From the NCBI GenBank assembly GCA_023475265.1, contig JAMCWE010000254.1:1-43584 (forward strand): a DNA stretch of 43,584 nt, written 5' to 3'. This DNA comes from Bacteroidota bacterium. Lineage in GTDB: Bacteria > Bacteroidota > Ignavibacteria > Ignavibacteriales > Ignavibacteriaceae. Shown here piece by piece: positions 27,114 through 34,335 of this stretch. Every line of letters starts with the position of its first letter. The stretch's first letter is position 1. The position numbers and the translations under genes were made by a program. The notes below the pieces were generated by a model. That model saw nothing but the letters and a program-made list of their open reading frames with translations. It was not told the origin of the DNA and made no database searches.

Positions 27114-27343
27114 TTGAAATCTATCATCATTCACCAATGCTGGATTTTAGATTCAAGATATTGTGAAACAAGCTTTTTTTAAGTATTCATTATCGTGTAT
27201 CTATCCTACTTTTTCTGCAAATCTGCAATAAGTCCGGTTTTTTTTATATAAACGATCTTCCTTGTAAAGTTTTTCTTTAAAATGTGATTTTTTGGTCCCA
27301 AAAGCGGCTTTTATTGGGGTAAATAGGGGTTAAGTAAGGTCCC
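27114..27343. other. Non-coding stretch after the AI-2E gene
   Basis: AT-rich, no open frame of note and no clear hairpin terminator. I see nothing identifiable until the tandem array that begins at 27344. Confidence 0.6.
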
Positions 27344-27469
27344 TTTGTGATTGGGAAGGGTTGTTTTGTTTTCAGGAAGAGTCGGTTTGCTTTCGGGAAG
27401 AGTTACTTTGTGATTGGGAGGTGTTACTTTGTGATTTAGAAGTATCCAGTTGTTATGGGGAAGGGTTGC
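27344..27469. repeat. Degenerate 21-bp tandem array, six units
   Basis: Six units of exactly 21 bp start at 27344, 27365, 27386, 27407, 27428 and 27449, and a partial unit TTTGCTCTCTT follows at 27470. The first 15 bases of the unit are close to TTTGTGATTGGGAAG, with six more variable bases (often GGTTGT or AGTTAC). Conserved positions are the TTTG start and the GGGAAG block. The plus frame is broken by TAG in the fifth unit and the open minus frame has no start, so it is not coding. Confidence 0.9.
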
Positions 27470-27495
27470 TTTGCTCTCTTAAAAAGTTTGAAATA

Positions 27496-27677
27496 GCCGC
27501 CGGATATTTACATCCCGTAAATTGGTTAACACAGGCGTAAGGCATGAAAACAAGGATGAAAATCCTCCAGCAACTGACGGTACCACACCGCAGTATTAAT
27601 TAAAAAAGATACCCGTCTTTTTCAAGAAGTTGTGTATCTAAGCTACACCTGGTTCCATAGGAAGGAGATCATACCTT
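27496..27677 (+). ncRNA. Candidate structured RNA (run of hairpins) upstream of a 32-codon ORF
   Basis: Successive pairings: GCCGCC (27496-27501) with GGC at 27534-27536 and 27541-27543; ATTTAC/GTAAAT (27506-27511, 27517-27522), which competes with CGGAT/ATCCCG-type pairing; AGGAT-GAAA-ATCCT (27553-27566) with a GNRA loop; ACTG-A-CGGT/ACCG-CAGT (27573-27594); AAAAAGA/TCTTTTT (27603-27622); GTGTA/TACAC (27632-27648); TTCC/GGAA (27653-27663); AAGG/CCTT (27662-27677), which overlaps an AAGGAG box. GGATGAAAATCC and GCAACTG faintly recall parts of cobalamin riboswitches, but the conserved B12-box order is not present. Confidence 0.55.
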
Positions 27678-27718
27678 GAATAAATAACAATAACAAATTT
27701 TTCTATTATGGTGGAACT

Positions 27719-27817
27719 ATGAAAGACAAGGAAAACATAAGACTAAAAAAAGAAGGGGCATTATTGGCTTTTCTCCAATCGATGAAAACTAAAAAAATTT
27801 TTGCTCCTACTGCCTAA
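27719..27817 (+). CDS. Small ORF, 32 aa, after the structured RNA
   Basis: Starts MKDKENIRLKKEGALLAFLQ and ends KKIFAPTA. The N-terminal half is highly charged; residues 13-21 are hydrophobic. There is no signal peptide. A GGTGG stretch lies five bases before the ATG, and a four-codon ORF (ATG GTG GAA CTA, 27708-27719) ends in a TGA that overlaps this start as ATGA, which would allow coupled translation. Its stop overlaps the stop of the convergent gene (27814). It could be a regulated small protein, a peptide precursor or the remnant of a lost gene. Confidence 0.35.
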   Translation: MKDKENIRLKKEGALLAFLQSMKTKKIFAPTA

Positions 27818-28359
27818 TTGTCAAATAAGGGATTGAGAGAGTCTTCATAAGCTTTTTTATATGAATCGTTAAAATTCTTTATGAATGATTTCACAAATCT
27901 TAAATGAGGGCGAAATGGAATTGGCGGAAGTTGTTCCAGTTTCTTTCTACATTTTATTAAGTCATTTAACCTTTTTTCTAAAAAAGCTATGGTAGCACTA
28001 ACATATACATTCCATACTTGTTCGGAATTGTTTTTAGGATCAGAATAAAAACATTTATAGAAAAATTTTAAGGAACTTTCATCATCATTATTAAAAGCTA
28101 ACATTTGTCCTGTGTGAAAGTTAAGGTATATTAATTGTTCTGTTGATAATCCTGCTTTATTATTAATATAATATATAATAGACTCTGCGCTTTCTTTATA
28201 TTTATTTCCATCACTCAAACTTCTCCAGCCTTTATGAAAGGTCTGATCAAATTCATCATAATCTAATTCCAAGAATCCAGAATAAGGATTACAAGATATA
28301 TTCAATAATGGAACTATGAAAAAGATAAAAATACAAAACCTGAATTTAGACACAGTCAT
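27814..28359 (-). CDS. Lipoprotein of a TPR-like conserved family, copy 2 of a tandem pair
   Basis: A 181-residue protein with a lipoprotein signal (Cys23 in LLNISCNPY). The mature part starts with LELDYDEFDQTFHKGWRSL and continues with repeated helices: YKESAESIIYYI, LIYLNFHTGQMLAFNND, VWNVYVSATIAFLEKRLNDLIKCRKKLEQ and FVKSFIKNFNDSYKKAYEDSL. The order FDQ..GWR, HxGQMLA, W..YV.ATIAFL is shared with the next gene and with widespread hypothetical proteins of helical-repeat type; function is unknown. It is probably co-transcribed with its paralogue, 16 bases away. Confidence 0.75.
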   Translation of the reverse strand: MTVSKFRFCIFIFFIVPLLNISCNPYSGFLELDYDEFDQTFHKGWRSLSDGNKYKESAESIIYYINNKAGLSTEQLIYLNFHTGQMLAFNNDDESSLKFFYKCFYSDPKNNSEQVWNVYVSATIAFLEKRLNDLIKCRKKLEQLPPIPFRPHLRFVKSFIKNFNDSYKKAYEDSLNPLFDN

Positions 28360-28375
28360 AAATTTTTATAAAATT

Positions 28376-28918
28376 TTATAAATTGAATGCCCTTTCATAA
28401 GCTTCTTTATATGTCTTATTAAAGTTAATAATGAAAGAATTAACAAAAGGAAGGTTAGGGTAATAACCATCGACTGGGGGAGGAGTCTCTAATTCTTTTT
28501 TATATTTTAATAATTTGGGCATATCTTTATCTAAGAATGCAATTGTTGCATTTACATATGCATTCCATTTAATTTGTTTATTAGACTCAGGTACACTATA
28601 TAAAGCTTTTTTGAAATGTTTCAGGGCTTCAAAATAATTATTATTCGATGCAAGCATTTGTCCGGCATGATGATTTAATACCATTTTTTGATATTCATTT
28701 AGCTCCTTTTTATTATCTATATAATAAATTATTATGTCTGCAGCTTCTTGATAATTATCTAAAAATCTAATGTGCCTCCATCCTTTATCAGATTGATCAA
28801 ATGTATCAAAATCCATTTGTAGGTATTCACTATTAATATTGCATCCTAAATTTGTGCAAAGCAAAATCAAAAAGATAAGGGATGTTATATTATAACGATT
28901 TGTAAATGATTTAATCAT
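28376..28918 (-). CDS. Lipoprotein of the same TPR-like family, copy 1 of a tandem pair
   Basis: A 180-residue paralogue of the downstream gene. The lipoprotein Cys is C26 (NLGCNINS). It keeps LQMDFDTFDQSDKGWRHI, YQEAADIIIYYIDNK, LNHHAGQMLASNNNYFEALK, KWNAYVNATIAFLDKDMPKLLKYKKELE and the last helix FIINFNKTYKEAYERAF. By eye about 40 percent of positions match the other copy, so the duplication is not recent. Cell-envelope location is expected; role unknown. Confidence 0.75.
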   Translation of the reverse strand: MIKSFTNRYNITSLIFLILLCTNLGCNINSEYLQMDFDTFDQSDKGWRHIRFLDNYQEAADIIIYYIDNKKELNEYQKMVLNHHAGQMLASNNNYFEALKHFKKALYSVPESNKQIKWNAYVNATIAFLDKDMPKLLKYKKELETPPPVDGYYPNLPFVNSFIINFNKTYKEAYERAFNL

Positions 28919-28985
28919 ATAATTGAATTATCTAATCTATATTAATTTATTGTTTTGATTTAATAATTTCAATTATTTTAGTTTT

Positions 28986-29013
28986 GTATAGATGCATAGC
29001 AATGCGTCTCTAC
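28986..29013. repeat. Imperfect palindrome, short REP-like element
   Basis: Left arm GTATAGATGCAT (28986-28997) pairs with right arm ATGCGTCTCTAC (29002-29013), with a few mismatches and G-T pairs. Similar GTAGAGACGCA..TGCGTCTCTAC palindromes are dispersed in several bacterial groups (from memory). It lies in the 200-base gap between the lipoprotein pair and moxR. Confidence 0.55.
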
Positions 29014-29118
29014 TAAGATTATCATTTGAGCAATTACAACTTAAGAATTCTGTCTTGGTGGGATCATGACAGCCGAAGGAAAGGATTCAGACTATGATTA
29101 AACGGAGTTATGCTTTAA

Positions 29119-30120
29119 TTAGACTGCTTCATTTAACAATTTCTTAATCACCTCAACAGAATTTATTCCATCTGCTTCGGCGCTGAAGTTTGTAATTATT
29201 CTATGGCGAAGAACCGGAAGCATTGCGGCTTTAACGTCGTCAATATTCGGCGTAAATCTACCGTGCGTAACGGCTCTTGTTTTAGCGGCAAGAATTAAAT
29301 ACTGAGAAGCCCGTGGCCCGGCGCCCCAGCTTATCCAATTTTTAATAAACTGAGGAGAACCGTCTAAATTTGGCCGTGTTTTCTTTACTATGTTAACTGC
29401 AAATTGAATTACGTTTTCTGCAACCGGAACTTTTCTGATTAAATCCTGAAAGCCGATTATCTCCTCTGCCGATATCACTTTCGAAAGTTTCGGTGCATAC
29501 TCGCTTGTGGTTGATTGAACAATTTTTATTTCTTCATCAAATGATGGATACTCAAGCCAAAGGTTGAACATAAAACGGTCAAGCTGAGCTTCCGGCAATG
29601 GATATGTTCCTTCCTGCTCGATTGGATTTTGCGTTGCCAGAACGAAGAAAGGTTCGGCTAATGTATATGTTGTTCCGGCAACTGTTACTTTGTGTTCCTG
29701 CATTGCTTCAAGAAGTGCCGCTTGAGTTTTAGGCGGGGTTCTGTTTATTTCATCGGCTAAAATTACATTTGCAAAAATCGGCCCGGAAATAAATCTAAAA
29801 TTTCTTTTCTTAGAAACAGGATCTTCTTCGATTAATTCCGTGCCCGTAATATCGCTCGGCATTAGATCAGGAGTAAATTGGATTCTGCTGAATTTTAGAT
29901 CCAAGACTTCTGCAAGGGTTTTTATTAGAAGAGTTTTTGCTAATCCAGGCACGCCGACCAGCAGGCAATGCCCGCGAGATAATAATGATATTAAAAGCTG
30001 ATCAATAATTTCATCCTGACCAACGATTACTTTTCCAATTTCGCTTTTAATTTTTTTAACTGAATCATTTAGTTTCTCAACTAATTGAACATCCTCCGGA
30101 ACAGCTTCAACACTCTTCAA
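29119..30120 (-). CDS. MoxR family AAA+ ATPase
   Basis: A 333-residue AAA+ protein: IVGQDEIIDQLLISLLSRGHCLLVGVPGLAKTLLIKTLA (Walker A around 56-63), LMPSDITGTELIEE, FANVILADEINRTPPKTQAALLEAMQE (Walker B), FVLATQNPIEQEGTYPLPEAQLDRFM (sensor 1) and SWGAGPRASQYLILAAKTRA (sensor 2). MoxR ATPases act as chaperones for assembling complexes, usually with VWA and DUF58 proteins. Those partners are absent here; instead the gene is last in a series with three parvulin-type foldases, 47 bases after the SurA-like gene. Confidence 0.93.
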   Translation of the reverse strand: MKSVEAVPEDVQLVEKLNDSVKKIKSEIGKVIVGQDEIIDQLLISLLSRGHCLLVGVPGLAKTLLIKTLAEVLDLKFSRIQFTPDLMPSDITGTELIEEDPVSKKRNFRFISGPIFANVILADEINRTPPKTQAALLEAMQEHKVTVAGTTYTLAEPFFVLATQNPIEQEGTYPLPEAQLDRFMFNLWLEYPSFDEEIKIVQSTTSEYAPKLSKVISAEEIIGFQDLIRKVPVAENVIQFAVNIVKKTRPNLDGSPQFIKNWISWGAGPRASQYLILAAKTRAVTHGRFTPNIDDVKAAMLPVLRHRIITNFSAEADGINSVEVIKKLLNEAV

Positions 30121-30167
30121 TATATTTTCCTATAATTTTGAATTTTTAATTTCTAATTTTTAATTGT

Positions 30168-31439
30168 TTAGATCATTATCTTCCAATAAATAGTTTTCTT
30201 TAGCTGGTTGATCCAATCATCATACAATTTTTGTTTCTTGTATTGATCTGCTAATTTCTTAATCTCAGGGTAATCCGTATCAAGGCTTGCCTGGTGCTGC
30301 GGAATTTTCTTCTCAAGCAGAACTATATGATATCCGTAATTACCTTTTCCGTAATCAAGGCGTTTAGGAAAGCTTATTTCACCTGGTTTTAGCTTGGTAA
30401 CTATATCAAGTAAATTCTGATCGAGCTGGCTCAAGTAAAAAGTTCCTAAGTCGCCTCCGTATGCGTTTGACTCTTTATCTTCACTATATTTCTTTGCAAA
30501 TTCGGCAAAAGTTCCGTCGCCTTTAACAATGCTGTCTCTTATGCTCGATAAAGTTTCTATTGTTGCTAAATCTGCTGCATCGCCTTTTTGAATTTTTATT
30601 AGAATGTGCCTTACGTGAATTTTGTCTCCGCGTTTTTCAATCATCTGGATAATGTGGAAACCAACCGGCGACTCAACAACATCAGAAAGCTCGCCCGGCT
30701 TTAAAGCAAATGCTGCCGCTTCAAACTCAGGATAAAATACGCCTTTACCAACCCAGCCAAGATCACCGCCGGCAGCAGCGCTTCCCGGATCCTCGGAATA
30801 TTTTTTGGCCATCTCCGCAAAATCGGCTCCATGCTTTAATGAATCTAAAATTGCTTCAGCTTTCTCTTTATATTTTTCTTTCATCTTTTCGGTTGCTTTG
30901 GGAATCATAAAGATGTGAGCTATCTGAACTTTTTCAGGAATTACGCCGATTGTATCTTTATAAGTTTGGAAGAATTTTTCTACTTCTCTTCTGGATGCAT
31001 CTACATCGCCGAATTTTTTTTCTTCAAGCTTCTGAACCATAATTTGTTTTTTAACTGGGTCTTCAAGTGCACGCCTAATTTTTTCGAGGCTCATACCGTA
31101 TAGTTGTTCAACCTTTTCCTGCGAGCCGTATTGCTGTTCAAAATATTGAATTTGATAATCAATTCTTTGTTTAACTTCTTCATCAGTAACTTGAATTGAA
31201 TCGATTTGCGCCTGTGCATAAGCAAGCTTATCCTCAATCATCTGGTTTAGAACTTTTTGTTCAAGTCCGGGAGTAGAGGGATCTATTTTTTGCTGTGCGG
31301 CAGTTTGTATTACCTGATAATTGAGTTCGCTTTTCAAAATAATTTCGTTATCAACAACAGCAGCAATTTCATCCACTGTTTGTTGAGCATAAATATTACA
31401 TGCGATGATAAGTGAGAACAAAAACAATTTAAATTTCAT
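30168..31439 (-). CDS. surA: SurA-like periplasmic chaperone / peptidyl-prolyl isomerase
   Basis: A 423-residue protein with a signal peptide (about 1-18), a SurA N-terminal chaperone region (TVDEIAAVVDNEIILKSELN, QKVLNQMIEDKLAYAQAQ) and two parvulin domains: first about 175-275 (VQIAHIFMIPK, ADFAEMAKKYSEDPGSAAAGGDLGWVGKG, VVESPVGFHIIQM), second about 278-385 (IHVRHILIKI, AEFAKKYSEDKESNAYGGDLG, GNYGYHIVLLEKK). It helps outer-membrane proteins fold on their way to the BAM machinery, one copy of which type is encoded at 7435-9429. Seven bases separate it from the upstream foldase gene. Confidence 0.92.
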   Translation of the reverse strand: MKFKLFLFSLIIACNIYAQQTVDEIAAVVDNEIILKSELNYQVIQTAAQQKIDPSTPGLEQKVLNQMIEDKLAYAQAQIDSIQVTDEEVKQRIDYQIQYFEQQYGSQEKVEQLYGMSLEKIRRALEDPVKKQIMVQKLEEKKFGDVDASRREVEKFFQTYKDTIGVIPEKVQIAHIFMIPKATEKMKEKYKEKAEAILDSLKHGADFAEMAKKYSEDPGSAAAGGDLGWVGKGVFYPEFEAAAFALKPGELSDVVESPVGFHIIQMIEKRGDKIHVRHILIKIQKGDAADLATIETLSSIRDSIVKGDGTFAEFAKKYSEDKESNAYGGDLGTFYLSQLDQNLLDIVTKLKPGEISFPKRLDYGKGNYGYHIVLLEKKIPQHQASLDTDYPEIKKLADQYKKQKLYDDWINQLKKTIYWKIMI

Positions 31440-31446
31440 TTTACAC

Positions 31447-32262
31447 CTAGTTCCTAACTTCTATCTCGTTATTTGAATATAATTCTTTTATATAATTTGA
31501 TAACAATTCTTCTTTTTTCTGTGCTACAAATCTGCTTTCCACAACCGGCTTTATAGCTTCATAAGGCGGAATCGATCCTTGATCAAACTTTTGAATTTCC
31601 TGCACAACAGTATATAGCCCGGGACCAGTATTGATAACTATACTAACTTCATTCGGATTAAGATCAGAAACAACCCTGAATAAAGTGACCGGATGAATTT
31701 CGTAATTATAAAGAAGCTCATTCGACTTGTTTTGAATTATTGAAGAATCGCCTTTAAAGACATTCAGCGCTTTTTCCCAATCACTTTCCAATACTGTTGA
31801 TCTAAATTTAATTGCTTTATCTTCATCGTTAAAAGTAATAGCATTGATCATATAAGAATCGTAGAAACGTTTGAAATCATCTTTATGCTGATTATAAAAC
31901 TCTTCCACTTCCGCCGGTTCATAATCAACTTTTTCGTCATCATAATATTTTTTTACAAGCATGGATGCTGCCAGTTCTTTTTTTGCATCACTTATTAAAC
32001 GATTAAATTCATCTTCTTTAAGAATGCCTTTTTTCAATGCTGTTTGATAAAGCAATTCCTTGTTAATCCAATTTCTTATTACTTCATTTTTATAAAAATT
32101 GTTCACAGAGTCTGTGTCAATCAGTCTTGATAAATCTTCTCGTGTCAGATAAGAGTCATTTACTCTTGCAACAAAATTTTTCTTGGGTGATTCTTTACTG
32201 CATCCACCTAAGATGAATGCAGTAAAAAGAAAAATGCTAATTGGATTTAAATGCTTTATCAA
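31447..32262 (-). CDS. SurA-N-type foldase lipoprotein
   Basis: A 271-residue lipoprotein (Cys21 in LGGCSKES). VARVNDSYLTREDLSRLIDTD and NWINKELLYQTALKKGIL are typical of the SurA/PrsA N-terminal chaperone domain; VEEFYNQHKDDFKRFYDSYMINAITF and a degenerate parvulin-like part (NEVSIVINTGPGLYTVVQEIQKFDQG) follow. The parvulin active-site residues are not convincingly present, so it may act as a holdase only. Its start overlaps the upstream foldase gene by 26 bases, indicating an operon. Confidence 0.85.
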   Translation of the reverse strand: MIKHLNPISIFLFTAFILGGCSKESPKKNFVARVNDSYLTREDLSRLIDTDSVNNFYKNEVIRNWINKELLYQTALKKGILKEDEFNRLISDAKKELAASMLVKKYYDDEKVDYEPAEVEEFYNQHKDDFKRFYDSYMINAITFNDEDKAIKFRSTVLESDWEKALNVFKGDSSIIQNKSNELLYNYEIHPVTLFRVVSDLNPNEVSIVINTGPGLYTVVQEIQKFDQGSIPPYEAIKPVVESRFVAQKKEELLSNYIKELYSNNEIEVRN

Positions 32263-34198
32263 GTTCGTTATAATAAATTTTCGGATGATATAAATTATCT
32301 AACCGGTCAATGTAATCTTTTTCCAGTTGTTTGCTTTCAGCTTCCTGGAAAGCGCCGGAAACTTCAGCTTTAGCTTCATCAAAAGATTTAACATGAGAGG
32401 GGTCTTTGGAAATTAATTCTACAATTGAAAATCCATTTTCATAAGCAAATGGTTTTGAAAAATCTCCCGGATTGCTCAGCTTAAAAGCGTGTGAAGCTAG
32501 ATCGGAAGAATTAACATCCTGAAGTCCCCAGATTCCGTTTTTCTCTTTGTAACCTGGTCTTTCGGTAGATTTAGCTGCAAGTGAATCGAAGTTAGCGCCT
32601 TGTTTCAGCAGTTCATAATACTGCGTAATAGCCGAATCGCTGCCGGCAAATATTTCACCAAAATTAACTCTGTCCGGCCATCGATAATTATCTTTTGTCT
32701 TACCATAATAATTACTGAGATCAGTAGAATCAACTTTTATTTTATTCCATACTTCATCTTCTTGAAGTTTGAAGATATAAATTCCATCCTTATAATTTTC
32801 CATCAAGTCCGCAAATTTAGGATCATCTTTATCCAGATTCATAGCATCTGCTTCTATTAAAGATTCTGCGCTTATTTGTTTAACAGCTTGATTAAGAAAA
32901 TCCGGAGTAATTTGTCTTCCATTATATTCAAAACGTTTATAAGCATTGTCTAAAAATTCACCGATAGTAACAGAACCGCCGGTAAAAGTATACAATACGT
33001 CGCCTTTGATTTTATCGTATTTTGGATTTTGCTCACCAACTTTTGTTGTATCCGTGTTAGCAACGATAGCATCGAAGGCATCTTTATTCAGCTTATAATC
33101 GTACTTCTTTCTGAGTCTGTCTGCTAAACTATCATACTGAATTTGATACCGCTGATTTTTATACATCTTCTTTAAGTTTTCTTTATCCTCATCAAAAGTA
33201 GGAATCGGTTTTCTTCCGGTAAGTTTTATAATATGATATCCATATTGAGATTGTACAATGCCTGAGATATCGCCAATATTCTTCAAAGAGAATGCGGCTT
33301 CCGCAAAAGGCCTTACCATAGTATAAATATTAAAGAAGCCAAGATCACCGCCTTGCTGCTTTGATCCGGGGTCATCTGAATATTCTTTAGCAAGTGCTGC
33401 AAAATCAGCACCGGCTTTTAACTTTTGCATTACGGTATCTACTCTGGCTTTTGCTGCAGCAGAATCAATTTTTCCATGACTACTAAAACTTATCAAAATA
33501 TGGCTTGCTCTTATTTCAGGAACACGCAACCTCTTATCAACAACTTTAATTATATGATAGCCGTATTTTGTTTGAACAACTTCAGGATAAACATGTCCGG
33601 GTTCAGTTGCATAAGCGGCATCCTCAAATTCAGAAGGAAGCATTCCGGCAGTAATATAGAAGATGTCTCCACCGGCTGGCGCTGAGAATCTATCGGTGGA
33701 ATATTTTTTTGCGAGCGAGGCAAAATCTGCGCCGTTCTTTACGCTGTCTAAAAGCTCATCTGCTAATTTTTTTCCGTCAGGGCTTAGCTTAAGCATTATG
33801 TGGCTCACTCGTATTTCCCATTTTCTTCTATCATATAACTGATGAATTGCCGGATCAACAAGCTGAGTTTCTAATAAATATGAAACGCCAACTTTCTTTT
33901 TATAATCAAGCAATTCTTTTTGCATTGAAGAATCTTGATCGAATCCCCTGATTTCAGCGTCTCTCAATTTCATCCTGAAGTCAACGTATAGATTTAAAAA
34001 ATTTTTTAATTTAGATAAGCTGTCTTTTTTAGCAACTTCAACTCCGCCGGAGTTGTTAGCATAAGCGTTTTCAAAATCTTTCATTGTAATTTTCTGATTG
34101 CCGAAATCTGCTAAAACGATTTGGGAATTTTCAGGCGCGCAAGAAGAAAAAATGAAAGCTAAAACAAAAGTAAAAAGTGCTGCAATCCTTAAAAGCAT
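32237..34198 (-). CDS. Multi-domain parvulin-type peptidyl-prolyl isomerase lipoprotein
   Basis: A 653-residue lipoprotein (Cys20 in FSSCAPEN). After an N-terminal SurA_N-like region it has two well-kept parvulin domains (about 125-225: WEIRVSHIMLKLSPDG, AGGDIFYITAGMLPSEFEDAAY, YGYHIIKVV; about 228-330: IRASHILISF, DDPGSKQQGGDLGFF, YGYHIIKLTGRK) and a third, degenerate one near 500-600 (VNFGEIFAGSD, KEKNGIWGLQDVN, ENGFSIVELIS). It probably assists folding of periplasmic and outer-membrane proteins. It starts the foldase-foldase-SurA-MoxR series. Confidence 0.9.
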   Translation of the reverse strand: MLLRIAALFTFVLAFIFSSCAPENSQIVLADFGNQKITMKDFENAYANNSGGVEVAKKDSLSKLKNFLNLYVDFRMKLRDAEIRGFDQDSSMQKELLDYKKKVGVSYLLETQLVDPAIHQLYDRRKWEIRVSHIMLKLSPDGKKLADELLDSVKNGADFASLAKKYSTDRFSAPAGGDIFYITAGMLPSEFEDAAYATEPGHVYPEVVQTKYGYHIIKVVDKRLRVPEIRASHILISFSSHGKIDSAAAKARVDTVMQKLKAGADFAALAKEYSDDPGSKQQGGDLGFFNIYTMVRPFAEAAFSLKNIGDISGIVQSQYGYHIIKLTGRKPIPTFDEDKENLKKMYKNQRYQIQYDSLADRLRKKYDYKLNKDAFDAIVANTDTTKVGEQNPKYDKIKGDVLYTFTGGSVTIGEFLDNAYKRFEYNGRQITPDFLNQAVKQISAESLIEADAMNLDKDDPKFADLMENYKDGIYIFKLQEDEVWNKIKVDSTDLSNYYGKTKDNYRWPDRVNFGEIFAGSDSAITQYYELLKQGANFDSLAAKSTERPGYKEKNGIWGLQDVNSSDLASHAFKLSNPGDFSKPFAYENGFSIVELISKDPSHVKSFDEAKAEVSGAFQEAESKQLEKDYIDRLDNLYHPKIYYNELDKAFKSN

Positions 34199-34335
34199 CT
34201 AAAGTGTCTCCTGTCTTTAAGTTTAGATAAATTTAGCCGGTTAGTTTAGTTATTGAACCTTTGAAAATCAAGGTAAATGGCTGAATTAATAAAACGATTT
34301 TATAAGATAACATTAGTTAATAATAATTTTGATTT

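Noticed and set aside
27344-27469. CRISPR array or coding repeat at the first 21-bp array
   Set aside because: Units are too short, have no separate spacers and no cas genes are near; the plus frame has a TAG in unit five and the open minus frame follows a stop with no start codon.
27540-27600. A 19-codon ORF beginning ATGAAAACAAGG within the structured RNA
   Set aside because: It runs through two strong hairpins, and the structure explains the conserved-looking sequence better; kept only as a remote leader-peptide possibility.
27496-27677. Cobalamin riboswitch
   Set aside because: Only GGATGAAAATCC and GCAACTG resemble it; the conserved B12 box and block order are missing and no related gene follows. 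Left as an unassigned RNA.
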